Positions 26,034 to 35,487 of a stretch of DNA of 64,000 nucleotides are shown here, one piece after another (position 1 is the first letter of the stretch; every line of letters starts with the position of its first letter). Source of the stretch: Pantoea agglomerans NBRC 102470 (lineage in GTDB: Bacteria; Pseudomonadota; Gammaproteobacteria; Enterobacterales; Enterobacteriaceae); the NCBI RefSeq assembly GCF_001598475.1, contig NZ_BCZA01000001.1, positions 558,001 to 622,000 on the forward strand, given 5' to 3'. The notes beneath the pieces were generated by a model that saw only the letters and a list, made by a program, of their open reading frames with translations, was not told where the DNA came from and made no database searches. Made by a program: the position numbers and the translations under genes.

Positions 26034-26099
26034 ACAATTTCCTGATGTTCCGGGCTTGATCCCGACGCGCCATTGGCGCAACATCTGCCTGGAAATTGT
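26034..26099 (+). promoter_or_regulatory. Branched hairpin element between dipeptidase and pqqA
   Basis: Outer helix ACAATTTCC (26034-26042) pairs exactly with GGAAATTGT (26091-26099), continued by GATGTT / AACATC (26044-26049 / 26080-26085). Inside lie two hairpins, CGGG / CCCG (26051-26054 / 26061-26064) and GCGCC / GGCGC (26067-26071 / 26075-26079). It starts 3 nt after the dipeptidase stop and has no T run. It could be a processing site or a leader element of pqqA. Confidence 0.45.
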
Positions 26100-26174
26100 G
26101 ACGGCGGTCTCATTCAATGCCGGTCACACTGATTTCAGGCAGCTCATTTACTGTTAACCAAGAGGAAGTAACTC

Positions 26175-26246
26175 ATGTGGAAAAAACCAACTTTCGTTGA
26201 TATGCGTCTCGGTCTGGAAGTGACTCTCTACATCTCCAACCGTTAA
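26175..26246 (+). CDS. pqqA: PqqA, PQQ precursor peptide (23 residues)
   Basis: Ribosomally made precursor of pyrroloquinoline quinone. The peptide begins MWKKPTFVDMRLG and contains the conserved E-x-x-x-Y unit as EVTLY (residues 15-19). Its Glu and Tyr are cross-linked by PqqE and become the PQQ skeleton. AAGAGGAAG precedes the ATG. A terminator-like hairpin follows before pqqB, which would raise pqqA output relative to the enzymes. Confidence 0.98.
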   Translation: MWKKPTFVDMRLGLEVTLYISNR

Positions 26247-26252
26247 TCGTTC

Positions 26253-26281
26253 TGCCCGCCCTCTGAGCGGGCATTTTTTTT
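26253..26281 (+). terminator. Partial terminator (attenuator) between pqqA and pqqB
   Basis: Stem TGCCCGC / GCGGGCA with a 7-nt loop followed by eight T residues. Because pqqB starts 19 nt downstream with no clear promoter between, this probably acts as a leaky terminator giving excess pqqA transcript. Confidence 0.85.
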
Positions 26282-26300
26282 CAACTTCTGGTTTTCCTCT

Positions 26301-27218
26301 ATGTTTATCAAAATCCTCGGTTCAGCCGCGGGCGGCGGGTTTCCGCAGTGGAACTGTAACTGCGCCAACTGCCACGGCGTGCGTAACGGCACGATTCAGG
26401 CTCAGGCACGCACGCAATCGTCGATTATCCTCAGCGATAACGGCGAAGATTGGGTGTTATGCAACGCTTCACCCGACATCAGCCAGCAGATCCTGCATAC
26501 GCCAGAACTGACCCGCAAAGGGGTGTTACGCGGCACGGCGATCGGCGCGATTATCCTTACCGACAGCCAGATTGATCACACCACCGGGCTGCTGAGCCTG
26601 CGTGAGGGCTGTCCGCATCAGGTGTGGTGCACGCCGGAAGTGCATGGTGACCTCAGCACCGGCTTCCCGATATTTCCTATGCTCACCCACTGGAATGGAG
26701 GCTTACAGCACCGTCCCATTGCGCCACTGACGCCGTTCAGCGTCGATGTCTGTGGTGATCTTCAGTTCACCGCGATTCCGATTATCAGTAATGCACCGCC
26801 TTACTCGCCGTATCGCGACCGGCCACTGCCGGGCCATAACGTGGCGCTGTTTATTGAAAACCGCGCGAATGGCCAGACGCTGCTTTACGCGCCAGGCCTG
26901 GGCGAGCCGGATGCGGTGATCCTGCCGTGGCTGCAAAAAGCGGATTGCCTGCTGATTGATGGCACCGTCTGGCAGGATGATGAGCTGCTGACTACTGGCG
27001 TGGGTCATAACACCGGCAAGGCGATGGGCCATCTGGCGCTGGCGGAAGAGCAGGGGCTGATGGCGCTGCTGGCATCGCTGCCGGCAAAACGCAAAATTCT
27101 GATCCACATTAACAACACCAATCCGATCCTTAACGAGCAATCACCGCAGCGTCAGTTTCTGACGGAGCAGGGAATAGAGGTGAGCTGGGACGGAATGGCG
27201 ATCCACCTTCAGGGCTAA
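26301..27218 (+). CDS. pqqB: PqqB, PQQ biosynthesis metallo-beta-lactamase-fold protein
   Basis: 305 residues, the usual length. The N-terminus [18 protein letters not shown] carries the structural zinc Cys cluster, and the metallo-beta-lactamase fold continues with [10 protein letters not shown] and [13 protein letters not shown]. PqqB hydroxylates the diamino-tyrosine intermediate in PQQ maturation. It is 3 nt upstream of pqqC in the pqqABCDEF operon. No anomaly is visible. Confidence 0.97.
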   Translation: MFIKILGSAAGGGFPQWNCNCANCHGVRNGTIQAQARTQSSIILSDNGEDWVLCNASPDISQQILHTPELTRKGVLRGTAIGAIILTDSQIDHTTGLLSLREGCPHQVWCTPEVHGDLSTGFPIFPMLTHWNGGLQHRPIAPLTPFSVDVCGDLQFTAIPIISNAPPYSPYRDRPLPGHNVALFIENRANGQTLLYAPGLGEPDAVILPWLQKADCLLIDGTVWQDDELLTTGVGHNTGKAMGHLALAEEQGLMALLASLPAKRKILIHINNTNPILNEQSPQRQFLTEQGIEVSWDGMAIHLQG

Positions 27219-27221
27219 AAC

Positions 27222-27977
27222 ATGCAGATCACTGACACGCTGTCGCCGCAGGCTTTTGAACAGGCCCTGCGCGACAAAGGCGCTTACTACCATATCCATC
27301 ACCCGTATCACATCGCGATGCATAACGGTCAGGCCACGCGCGAGCAGATTCAGGGCTGGGTGGCGAATCGTTTCTATTACCAGACCACCATTCCGCTGAA
27401 AGATGCGGCGATCATGGCCAACTGCCCCGATCCGGCTACCCGCCGTAAGTGGGTGCAGCGCATCCTCGACCACGACGGCAGCAACGGCGAAGAGGGCGGC
27501 ATTGAGGCCTGGCTGCGGCTGGGCGAGGCGGTCGGGCTGACGCGCGAAGAACTACTTTCAGAGCAGCATGTGCTGCCGGGCGTGCGCTTCGCGGTGGATG
27601 CATATATTAACTTTGCCCGCCGCGCCAACTGGCAGGAGGCAGCCTGCAGCTCACTCACCGAGCTGTTCGCACCGCAGATCCACCAGTCACGGCTCGATAG
27701 CTGGCCGCAGCACTATCCGTGGATCAAAGAAGAGGGCTATTTCTACTTTCGCAGTCGCCTGGGTCAGGCGAACCGCGATGTGGAACATGGCCTGGCGCTG
27801 GCGCTGGAATATTTCACCACCGCTGAGACGCAAAACCGCATGCTGGAAATTTTGCAGTTTAAGCTCGATATTTTATGGAGCATGCTGGACGCCATGACCA
27901 TGGCATACGAGCTGAAACGTCCGCCTTATCACACCGTGACTGATAAAGCGGCGTGGCACACCACCCGACTGGTATAA
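27222..27977 (+). CDS. pqqC: PqqC, pyrroloquinoline-quinone synthase
   Basis: Cofactorless oxidase that performs the last ring closure and eight-electron oxidation giving PQQ. It has 251 residues, all-helical heme-oxygenase-like fold, with the family segments [40 protein letters not shown] and the active-site His/Tyr region [20 protein letters not shown]. It lies between pqqB and pqqD with 3-nt gaps on either side. Confidence 0.97.
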   Translation: MQITDTLSPQAFEQALRDKGAYYHIHHPYHIAMHNGQATREQIQGWVANRFYYQTTIPLKDAAIMANCPDPATRRKWVQRILDHDGSNGEEGGIEAWLRLGEAVGLTREELLSEQHVLPGVRFAVDAYINFARRANWQEAACSSLTELFAPQIHQSRLDSWPQHYPWIKEEGYFYFRSRLGQANRDVEHGLALALEYFTTAETQNRMLEILQFKLDILWSMLDAMTMAYELKRPPYHTVTDKAAWHTTRLV

Positions 27978-27980
27978 CAG

Positions 27981-28259
27981 ATGAATGAAAACTCGATTGC
28001 CGCGTTTCGTCGCGGCTACCGTATGCAGTGGGAAGCCGCCCAGGATACTCATGTGGTGCTCTATCCCGAAGGCATGGCGAAGCTGAACGAAACCGCCGCC
28101 GCCATCCTTGAACTGGTGGATGGCAAGCAGGATATCGCCGCGATTATCGCAACGCTGGATAGCCGTTTTCCGGAAGCGGGCGGCGTGGGTGCAGACGTTT
28201 TAGAGTTCCTGCAATCAGCCTATGAACAGAAGTGGATACAGTTCCGTGACCCCGCATAA
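27981..28259 (+). CDS. pqqD: PqqD, PqqA-binding chaperone
   Basis: 92 residues. A small winged-helix-like RiPP recognition protein that holds PqqA for PqqE. The conserved core is [35 protein letters not shown]. The end overlaps the GTG start of pqqE by 14 nt, supporting a coupled complex. Confidence 0.96.
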   Translation: MNENSIAAFRRGYRMQWEAAQDTHVVLYPEGMAKLNETAAAILELVDGKQDIAAIIATLDSRFPEAGGVGADVLEFLQSAYEQKWIQFRDPA

Positions 28260-29388
28260 ACCTGACGTGAATCCGCCGCTCTGGCTGCTGGCCGAGCTGA
28301 CCTATCGCTGTCCGCTGCAGTGTCCCTACTGCTCCAACCCGCTGGATTTCGCCCAGCAGGAGAAGGAGCTGACCACCGAGCAGTGGATTGAGGTGTTTCG
28401 TCAGGCGCGGGCGATGGGCAGCGTGCAGCTCGGATTCTCGGGCGGCGAGCCGCTGGTTCGTAAAGATCTGCCGGAGCTGATCAAAGCGGCGCGCGACCTC
28501 GGCTTCTACACCAACCTGATCACCTCGGGCATCGGCCTGACGGAGAAGAAGCTGGATGCGTTCAGCGAGGCGGGGCTGGATCATATCCAGATCAGCTTCC
28601 AGGCGAGTGACGAAACCCTGAATGCGGCGCTGGCCGGTTCGAAAAAAGCGTTTCAGCAGAAGCTGGAGATGGCGAAAGCGGTGAAAGCCCACGGCTATCC
28701 GATGGTGCTGAACTTTGTACTGCATCGCCATAACATCGACCAGATCGACAGGATCATCGATCTCTGCATTGAGCTGGAAGCGGATGACGTGGAACTGGCG
28801 ACCTGTCAGTTCTACGGCTGGGCGCAGCTTAACCGTGAAGGCCTGCTGCCCACCCGCGAGCAGATAGCCCGCGCAGAGGCGGTGGTGAAAACCTACCGCG
28901 AGCGGATGAGCACCACCGGCAATCTGACCAACCTGCTGTTTGTGACGCCAGACTACTACGAAGAGCGCCCTAAGCCCTGCATGGGTGGCTGGGGCGCCAT
29001 CTTCCTCAGCGTTACGCCAGAGGGCACCGCGCTGCCGTGCCACAGTGCGCGTCAGCTCCCGATAGAATTTCCCTCAGTGCTGACGCAAAGTCTGGACGAT
29101 ATCTGGTATAACTCATTCGGCTTCAACCGTTATCGCGGTTTTGACTGGATGCCAGAGCCATGCCGCTCCTGTGATGAGAAAGAGAAAGATTTTGGCGGCT
29201 GTCGCTGTCAGGCTTACATGCTGACCGGCAATGCCGACAACACCGATCCGGTCTGCAGCAAATCACCGCATCACGGCAAAATCCTTGACGCCCGGCGTGA
29301 GGCGGATTGCAGCGACATTAAAATTGGTCAGCTGCAGTTCCGTAACCGCAGCAACTCACAATTGATCTATAAAACACGGAACCTCTGA
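28246..29388 (+). CDS. pqqE: PqqE, radical SAM PqqA peptide cyclase
   Basis: Forms the C-C bond between Glu and Tyr of PqqA. The GTG at 28246 (protein [15 protein letters not shown]) gives 380 residues, equal to Klebsiella PqqE; an ATG 24 nt upstream is less likely. CPLQCPYC near residue 24 is the radical SAM CxxxCxxC. C-terminal auxiliary-cluster Cys lie in CMGGW, LPCHSAR and [17 protein letters not shown] (the SPASM domain). Its stop overlaps the pqqF start (ATGA). Confidence 0.97.
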   Translation: MTPHKPDVNPPLWLLAELTYRCPLQCPYCSNPLDFAQQEKELTTEQWIEVFRQARAMGSVQLGFSGGEPLVRKDLPELIKAARDLGFYTNLITSGIGLTEKKLDAFSEAGLDHIQISFQASDETLNAALAGSKKAFQQKLEMAKAVKAHGYPMVLNFVLHRHNIDQIDRIIDLCIELEADDVELATCQFYGWAQLNREGLLPTREQIARAEAVVKTYRERMSTTGNLTNLLFVTPDYYEERPKPCMGGWGAIFLSVTPEGTALPCHSARQLPIEFPSVLTQSLDDIWYNSFGFNRYRGFDWMPEPCRSCDEKEKDFGGCRCQAYMLTGNADNTDPVCSKSPHHGKILDARREADCSDIKIGQLQFRNRSNSQLIYKTRNL

Positions 29389-31664
29389 TGAAAACGCGTT
29401 GCCTGGAGATAAACGGTCTGACGGTTGAACTGGTGCATCAGCCCGATGCCAGCCAGGCCGCCGCCCTGATTCAGGTGGGCGCGGGGAGTCACGACGAACC
29501 CGATCGCTGGCCCGGACTGGCGCATCTGCTTGAACATCTGCTGTTCACCGGCAGCACCGGCTGGCCTGATGAGGGCCGGTTGATGAGCTGGATTCAGACG
29601 CAGGGTGGCAGGGTTAACGCCACCACGCTGGCCCGGCGCAGCGCGTTCTTTTTTGAGGTCACGCCGTCGCTGCTGGCTGAGGGGCTGGCGCGGCTGCAGG
29701 ATATGGTCTGCCATCCGCTGCTTGATAATCAGGCGATCGGTCAGGAAGTGGCGGTGATTGATGCAGAATATCAGCTATTGCAGCGTCATCAGCCGTCACG
29801 CATTGAAGCCGCACTGCTGCACGCCGCCGCGTCACCTGCGGAATTCCACCGGTTCCATATTGGCAGCCGGGCGAGTTTTGGCGATGAGCTCTCTGCACTA
29901 CAGCGGGCCCTGCGCCAGTTCCACCAGCGCTACTACTTCGCCAGCAATATGCGGCTCTGGCTGCAGGGGCCGCACTCACTGGATGAGCTGGAACAGCTGG
30001 CGCGTAACGTTGCTGCCGCGCTGCCCTCCGGTCAGTGGCGACAGGATCTGCCACCGCCGCAGCTGACCAGCGATACCTGCTGGCAGCTGGCAGAGACCGC
30101 ACCTGGGGCGCTATGGCGCAGCTGGATACTGGATAACAGTGACGGTGTCACGTTATGGCGTGAATTTCTGCTGGATGAAGCACCCGGATCGCTGCTGGCT
30201 ACCCTTCGTGAGCAGGGGCTGGCGGAGTCGCTGGAGCTGAAGTGGATCTATCAGGCGGGAGGCGCGCTCTGGCTGGCGCTGGGCGTTGAAACGCATCAAC
30301 CCGAAACCGTTAATGTCTTGATCGACCGTTATCTGGAGGCACTGCGCCAGACGAATAAGCCACAACATCAACACTATCACCAGCTGGCAAAGCAGCGATT
30401 CGTGACACTGTCACCGATGGAGCAGTTACGCCAGCGCGCAATCGGCTTTGCGCCAGATGAAGCCGTGCCTGCGTTACAGCCGCTGCTGGCGCGTCTCACC
30501 GACGCGCCGGGCACGCTGCTGTTCTGCACGTCGCACCCGGCTGAGGAAACCCTTCAGACGCAGGGATTCAGCCTTGCGCTGACCGCCTGGCAACCAGCCC
30601 CGTCTGAGGCGCTACCTCCGGCGAATTTCACATTCTATCCGTTCGAGACCGCCTTAACGTCTGAGCCGCTGCCCGCACAGGCGGTGGCATTGCCGCATCA
30701 TCAGCCTGACGACCTGCAGGCGACGCTGATCCTGCGACCAGAGTTCTGGTCAACGTTCACCGAAGCGACAGGCGAAGCGCTGGGGCGGCGGTTACGTCCG
30801 CTGTTTGCCGCGTTGCGTCATCAGGGCGGCAACGGCAGCTGGCAGGAAGTGGAGGGCGTGTGGCAACTGACGCTACAACTGACGCCGGATGAGGCGGTGG
30901 CTGACCGGGCGCTGAGCCAGATCGTCGCCGCACTGACGCTGCCGGTTGAGGCGGCGCAGCCTTCTTCGGGAGAAAGCATCGCGATCCGTGCACTGCTGCG
31001 GCAGTTGCCCTGGCAGCTGGCCGCCACCATTACGCCACATTGCTGGCGGGCGGCGCTGAAAGGCGGCAACGCGGCACTGCATTCACTGATTGCCCGGCGG
31101 CTGAGCGCACTGTCGCTACCGGTTAACCCTGACACGCCGCCAAAGCGCATGACGACGCAAACCGGTATGACGCGCCTGCCACACAGCAGCGCGGACAATG
31201 CTCTGCTGCTGTTTATCCCGCTGCATCGACCTGAACAGCTGGCGGCGCTTCGCGCGCTGGCGCTGATCTACGAGCCGCGCTTTTTCCAGCGCTATCGCGT
31301 TGAGCAGCCTATCGGTTATGTGGTGAGCAGCCGCTATATGCGCTGTGCCGATGAAGATGGGGTGCTGTTTGCGCTGCAGTCGCCCGATTACAGCGCGCTG
31401 TCACTGCTGCGCTACTGCCGCAACTTCCTGCGGTCACTGAACGAGACGCTGGCGGGTTACGATCTGGCGGCACTGAAAGCGCGTCTTCTGAGCCGGGAAG
31501 TGGATCAGCCACTGGCGTGCTTACGCGCTGACAATGGCCTGGCAGAACCGGATGCGGCGCAGATTGAGGCGCTGACACTTGCGGATCTGCAACAGCTTCA
31601 CCGCACGCTGATTCAGGATCGCCGCCGCTGGCGGGTGCTGTTCACCGGCGGCGAGAATGTGTAG
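29388..31664 (+). CDS. pqqF: PqqF, M16-family zinc protease
   Basis: Pitrilysin-like peptidase of 758 residues thought to trim PqqA. The inverted zinc motif HLLEHLLF (HxxEH) is near residue 46, with the third ligand Glu in AVIDAEYQLL about 75 residues later. Four M16 half-domains are likely, the second half inactive. It overlaps pqqE by 1 nt at ATGA and is the last gene of pqqABCDEF. The C-terminal half is less conserved, as usual in the family. Confidence 0.95.
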   Translation: MKTRCLEINGLTVELVHQPDASQAAALIQVGAGSHDEPDRWPGLAHLLEHLLFTGSTGWPDEGRLMSWIQTQGGRVNATTLARRSAFFFEVTPSLLAEGLARLQDMVCHPLLDNQAIGQEVAVIDAEYQLLQRHQPSRIEAALLHAAASPAEFHRFHIGSRASFGDELSALQRALRQFHQRYYFASNMRLWLQGPHSLDELEQLARNVAAALPSGQWRQDLPPPQLTSDTCWQLAETAPGALWRSWILDNSDGVTLWREFLLDEAPGSLLATLREQGLAESLELKWIYQAGGALWLALGVETHQPETVNVLIDRYLEALRQTNKPQHQHYHQLAKQRFVTLSPMEQLRQRAIGFAPDEAVPALQPLLARLTDAPGTLLFCTSHPAEETLQTQGFSLALTAWQPAPSEALPPANFTFYPFETALTSEPLPAQAVALPHHQPDDLQATLILRPEFWSTFTEATGEALGRRLRPLFAALRHQGGNGSWQEVEGVWQLTLQLTPDEAVADRALSQIVAALTLPVEAAQPSSGESIAIRALLRQLPWQLAATITPHCWRAALKGGNAALHSLIARRLSALSLPVNPDTPPKRMTTQTGMTRLPHSSADNALLLFIPLHRPEQLAALRALALIYEPRFFQRYRVEQPIGYVVSSRYMRCADEDGVLFALQSPDYSALSLLRYCRNFLRSLNETLAGYDLAALKARLLSREVDQPLACLRADNGLAEPDAAQIEALTLADLQQLHRTLIQDRRRWRVLFTGGENV

Positions 31665-31778
31665 CGCCCGGTATAAAGTTGCTGAATTTATTTGAAAATT
31701 ACCGACAAATCTCTTCACTGTCTATTCCGGGCGAACTGGACCACACTCAATTCACTTTGTCCGCATAAGGAATTGACC

Positions 31779-32363
31779 GTGAAAAACTTCAAACGTATTG
31801 CACTGCCCCTGTTAGCCGCTGCCACCCTCTACGCCCCGTTGTCTCAGGCTGAGGCGATGCACTACCAGCTGAATCCTGAGCATACGTCGGTGATTGTTGC
31901 CTGGAACCACTTCGGCTTCTCAAACCCTACCGCTGATATCCCTGATGCAACCGGTAACCTGGTGTTTGATAAAGATCATCCAGAGGCATCACGCGTTGAC
32001 GTGACCCTGCCAGTCAGCAAAATCGACAGCCACGTGGCTGCGCTGACCAAAGAATTCAAAGGCGCTGAGTACTTCGACACCGCTAAATATCCGACTGCGA
32101 CCTTCCACAGCACCAAAGTGGTGGCGAAGGGCGACAACAAATTTGATGTTGAAGGCAACCTGACCCTGAAAGGGATCACCAAGCCAGTTACGCTGCACGC
32201 GACGCTGAACAAGCAGGGCGAGCATCCGATGGTGAAAAAGCAGGCGATTGGTTTTGATGCCACCGGCACCATCAAGCGTTCTGACTTCAAGCTGGACAAA
32301 TATGTCCCAGCGGTAAGCGACGAGGTCACTCTGACTTTGTCTACTGAAGCCTACGCGAAGTAA
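31779..32363 (+). CDS. YceI-family periplasmic lipid-binding protein
   Basis: 194 residues from a GTG start with AAGG 9 nt upstream (a TTG two codons earlier is possible). The signal peptide MKNFKRIALPLLAAATLYAPLSQAEA cleaves near residue 24. The YceI lipocalin-like barrel follows, with DPEHTSVIVAW-like NPEHTSVIVAWNHFGFSN, YPTATFHSTKV, LTLKGITKPVTL and IKRSDFKLDKY. Relatives bind isoprenoid lipids such as ubiquinone precursors. It is a single gene ended by its own terminator. Confidence 0.92.
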   Translation: MKNFKRIALPLLAAATLYAPLSQAEAMHYQLNPEHTSVIVAWNHFGFSNPTADIPDATGNLVFDKDHPEASRVDVTLPVSKIDSHVAALTKEFKGAEYFDTAKYPTATFHSTKVVAKGDNKFDVEGNLTLKGITKPVTLHATLNKQGEHPMVKKQAIGFDATGTIKRSDFKLDKYVPAVSDEVTLTLSTEAYAK

Positions 32364-32370
32364 GCTTTTT

Positions 32371-32409
32371 GGGGCGTAGTGGCTTGCTGCTACGCCCCTT
32401 ATTCGTTTT
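32371..32409 (+). terminator. Rho-independent terminator of the YceI gene
   Basis: 9-bp stem GGGGCGTAG / CTACGCCCC with a 10-nt loop, followed by TTATTCGTTTTTT. Confidence 0.85.
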
Positions 32410-32821
32410 TTCTGCGCCTTCTTCCCCTCTGAAATCTATTCTGCCGGCCTGTTTATCTGCCATAAAATAATCCGGATATCTCCTCATCAATTATCTTCTG
32501 AACGCTTTATCTGGCCCGGAACCGGGAAAAATGAGGCGAAAGTCACAAATTTGCAACAGCACGGAATAAGCCACTCTGTGCCGCTGTGTGGCGAAATAAA
32601 ATTCAGATGCCTTCTGAACTAACTCATTGATTTATATCGTTTCACTCTAATCGGCCTTCCCGCGAATAGTGTGATTTTGATCTCAAAAACCGCCGCTCAG
32701 ACACCCCTGTCAATAACCCCGCCCAAAAAATACCGCTCGTAACTGTGATCTCCTCTGCAAATAGCAACCCCACGAACCGGAAGAATGGCCCTCAGCAGAT
32801 TAAGCCAGCGAGGTGAGGGAA
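32410..32821 (+). promoter_or_regulatory. 412-nt leader of the PTS/PFK operon with a candidate CRP site
   Basis: No ORF with a ribosome site was seen. Positions 32670-32685 read TGTGATTTTGATCTCA, matching 9 of 10 positions of the CRP consensus TGTGA-N6-TCACA. This suits a sugar operon under catabolite control. The rest is AT-rich, with no clear repressor palindrome. Confidence 0.5.
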
Positions 32822-33802
32822 ATGCGAATTGGAATGGTGATCAGTGGCGGTGATGTAACCGGCATTAATAATTTTGTCTTCCAGTTAGGACGTCTGACGC
32901 AGGCGGAGATCGTGATATTTGATGGTGGCATTCCCGGCCTGCTGGCAAATAACCATCGTGATATCAGCCAGCGTGATCTGCTCGACTTTGCCATCGCCCC
33001 GATTCCGGTTATGCAATCGGGACGCACGCAAAAGAAACTGGTGCGCAGCGAATATGAATGTATTGCGCGCCAGCTGAAAAGCGCCCGTATTGAAGTGTTA
33101 ATTATGGCGGGCGGAGACGGGTCGCTGCAATTTCTCCATACCCTGTCGGAGTCTGGCGTTAATTGTTTCGGCGTCGGCATGACCATCGATAATGATGTCT
33201 TCGGCAGTGATTACACCCTGGGTTTTTCCACCGCCTGCGAGCAGGTATTAAAAGAGGTCGCGAAACTGCGGAATACCGGGCGCGCCTTACCTGGCCGGGT
33301 ATTTATGCTGGAGTTACTCGGCGGCTACTGCGGCGAATTAACCCTGCAGTCGGCGATTAAATCCAATGCGGACATTGCGCTGATCCCGGAGTGCCAGATT
33401 CCTTTGCCACAGCTGGCGCAGCGCATCACCCGGCGGCTGGCAGAGCAGAACAGCGTGATCATTCTCTGTTCAGAAGGCTACACCCGCGAATATTCGCCGG
33501 GTTTTCAGGGGGCTATCGACACCTTAATCAAACAGCTTGAGCCGCTTATTGGCGTACGCGTCCGTAAAACTATCCTCGGTTACGGGCTGCGGAATGGTGA
33601 TCCCACCTGCGAAGAGATTTATCAGGGCACCATTATGGCCAGTGAAGTGGTGCGTTGTATTCAGTCAGGCATGCGGAATAAAGCGGTCATTATTAACGGC
33701 AGCAATAAACCGATTCCGATTGATTTAATAAGCATGCAAAAACGCCTGGTCGATATTGACGGGCACCATTACAAACTCGCTAAACAACTCAATATATTGT
33801 GA
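32822..33802 (+). CDS. PfkA-family sugar-phosphate kinase, 326 residues
   Basis: ATP-dependent 6-phosphofructokinase fold. Visible motifs are the N-terminal VISGGDVTGINN (PfkA GGD loop), MAGGDGSLQF (ATP site), VGMTIDNDVFGSD (catalytic Asp in TIDND) and LELLGGYCGE in place of MGRxxG. The ATG at 32822 follows GAGGTGAGGG; a GTG three codons earlier lacks this spacing. It is the first gene of an operon with PTS and aldolase genes. It probably phosphorylates the imported ketose 6-phosphate (fructose- or tagatose-type), making the substrate for the aldolase. Confidence 0.82.
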   Translation: MRIGMVISGGDVTGINNFVFQLGRLTQAEIVIFDGGIPGLLANNHRDISQRDLLDFAIAPIPVMQSGRTQKKLVRSEYECIARQLKSARIEVLIMAGGDGSLQFLHTLSESGVNCFGVGMTIDNDVFGSDYTLGFSTACEQVLKEVAKLRNTGRALPGRVFMLELLGGYCGELTLQSAIKSNADIALIPECQIPLPQLAQRITRRLAEQNSVIILCSEGYTREYSPGFQGAIDTLIKQLEPLIGVRVRKTILGYGLRNGDPTCEEIYQGTIMASEVVRCIQSGMRNKAVIINGSNKPIPIDLISMQKRLVDIDGHHYKLAKQLNIL

Positions 33803-33812
33803 GGAGAAAACC

Positions 33813-34127
33813 ATGCTGAAAATATTATGTGTCTGTGGTTGTGGCTTAGGATCCAGTTTTGCGATTGAGATGAGCGCAAAAGCGGTTTTAAAAAAACTGG
33901 AGATTGAGGCCGATATCGATCACACCACCATTTCAGAAGCGAATGCCTTTAAGTCGGACATGATTCTGACGCAAAAAGCCTTTGCCGATGTGTTAAATGC
34001 CGACGCCAGTCCGGAACAGATTAAGCGGGTCATTATTCTTAACCGGCTCACCGATAAAGCGGAAATAGAGCAGAAGATCCTGGCCTTTTTAAAAGAACGC
34101 AACGTAAAGGTCGCCGCCCATGAATAG
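33813..34127 (+). CDS. PTS system ascorbate-family EIIB subunit
   Basis: 104 residues, soluble EIIB of the SgaB/UlaB type. The phospho-carrying Cys is in CVCGCGLGSSFAIEM (about residues 7-11, before GxGSS). GAGGAGAAAA precedes the ATG. It overlaps the EIIC gene by 8 nt. The next genes supply EIIC and, 2.5 kb later, EIIA, so the transporter is complete except for shared EI and HPr. Confidence 0.88.
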   Translation: MLKILCVCGCGLGSSFAIEMSAKAVLKKLEIEADIDHTTISEANAFKSDMILTQKAFADVLNADASPEQIKRVIILNRLTDKAEIEQKILAFLKERNVKVAAHE

Positions 34128-35487
34128 TGTGATCGACTTCCTGGTAAAAGATCTGCTGGGGCAGGCGTCTATTCTGATCGCCTTTATTGCCCTGATCGGT
34201 CTGCTGCTGCAAAAGAAATCCGCAGGCAAGGTGGTGGAAGGCACCTTTAAAACCCTGCTCGGCTTTTTAATTATGATGGCGGGTATCAATATTATTGTGG
34301 GAACCCTGACGTTCCTCAATACCATTTTTACCCACGGCTTTGGCATGCGCGGCTATATCACCGATGTTGCCGCCATTGCCGGGCTGGCTAACCGTGAGCT
34401 GGGGTCTGAAGTGGCACTGACGCTGCTGGTGATCTTTATCGTCAATATCATCATCGCGCGACTGACGCCCTTTAAGTACATCTTCCTCACCGGCCAGGCC
34501 CTGCTGTGGATGGCGACGATTGGCGCGGTGATTGGCTACAAAGCGGGGCTGACCGGTCTGCCGCTGATCCTGACCGGCGGTATCTTTGGCGGGGTCATGG
34601 CCGTGGTGATGCCTGCGCTGGCGCAGCCGGTGGTACGACGTATTACCGATTCGGACGACGTTGCCCTGGGTCACTTCTGCACCATTGGTTATCTGGTCAC
34701 TGCGGCGGTCGCCAAAGTGGTCGGCAAAGGATCGCGATCCACTGAAGATCTGAAGCTGCCCGATAACTTCAAGTTTCTGCAGGATACCTATCTGTCGATG
34801 GCGCTGGTGATGGTGCCGATGTACCTGATCCCCGCCGTGGCGGCCGGTCCGGCGTTTATCGCCCAGTACAGCAACGGCATGAACTACCTGATGTACGCCT
34901 TTATGCAGTCGATTCAGTTCGTGGCCGGAGTCTTTGTGCTCTACAGCGGCGTTCGTCTATTGCTGAACGAGCTGGTGCCTGCCTTCCGCGGTATCGCCAT
35001 GCGTGTCGTGCCGGATGCCAAACCGGCGCTGGACTGCCCGGTTATGTTTCCCTATGCCCCGAACGCGGTGATTGTTGGCTTTCTCGCCACCACGCTCGGC
35101 TCAATTGTCGGCATGCTCGTCTTCCCGATGTTTGGTCTGGCGATGATCCTGCCTGGCCTGCTGACCAACTTCTTTGCCGGTGGCACCGCCGGGGTATTTG
35201 GTAATGCCATGGGCGGACGGCGCGGCGCGATGATCGGCGGCTTCGTCCACGGCCTCTTTATCACCATTCTGCCCGCCATCCTGGTGCCGATGCTGGAGAG
35301 CTATGGCTTCACCGGTGTGACCTTCAGTGACTCAGATGTCATCAGTACCGGCCTGGTGCTCGGCCACGCCTTCCAGAATAACTGGCTGTTCGTTGCTCTG
35401 TTTATTGCCTTTGTTACCGCGCTTGCCTGGTTTGTTAATGGCAAATCCACAAAACCTCAAGAGGAAAAAATCCATGAAACTTTATAA
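34120..35487 (+). CDS. PTS system ascorbate-family EIIC permease (UlaA/SgaT type)
   Basis: 455 residues with about 10-11 membrane segments, and MNSVIDFLVKDLLGQASILIAFIALIGLLLQKK at the N-terminus as in UlaA. It imports and phosphorylates a sugar with EIIB. Conserved loops GTFKTLLGFLIMMAGI, FMQSIQFVAGVFVLYSGVRL and GGRRGAMIGGFVHGLFIT are typical. It overlaps EIIB upstream and the aldolase downstream (14 nt). The partner enzymes (PFK, aldolase) argue for a ketohexose rather than ascorbate. Confidence 0.87.
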   Translation: MNSVIDFLVKDLLGQASILIAFIALIGLLLQKKSAGKVVEGTFKTLLGFLIMMAGINIIVGTLTFLNTIFTHGFGMRGYITDVAAIAGLANRELGSEVALTLLVIFIVNIIIARLTPFKYIFLTGQALLWMATIGAVIGYKAGLTGLPLILTGGIFGGVMAVVMPALAQPVVRRITDSDDVALGHFCTIGYLVTAAVAKVVGKGSRSTEDLKLPDNFKFLQDTYLSMALVMVPMYLIPAVAAGPAFIAQYSNGMNYLMYAFMQSIQFVAGVFVLYSGVRLLLNELVPAFRGIAMRVVPDAKPALDCPVMFPYAPNAVIVGFLATTLGSIVGMLVFPMFGLAMILPGLLTNFFAGGTAGVFGNAMGGRRGAMIGGFVHGLFITILPAILVPMLESYGFTGVTFSDSDVISTGLVLGHAFQNNWLFVALFIAFVTALAWFVNGKSTKPQEEKIHETL

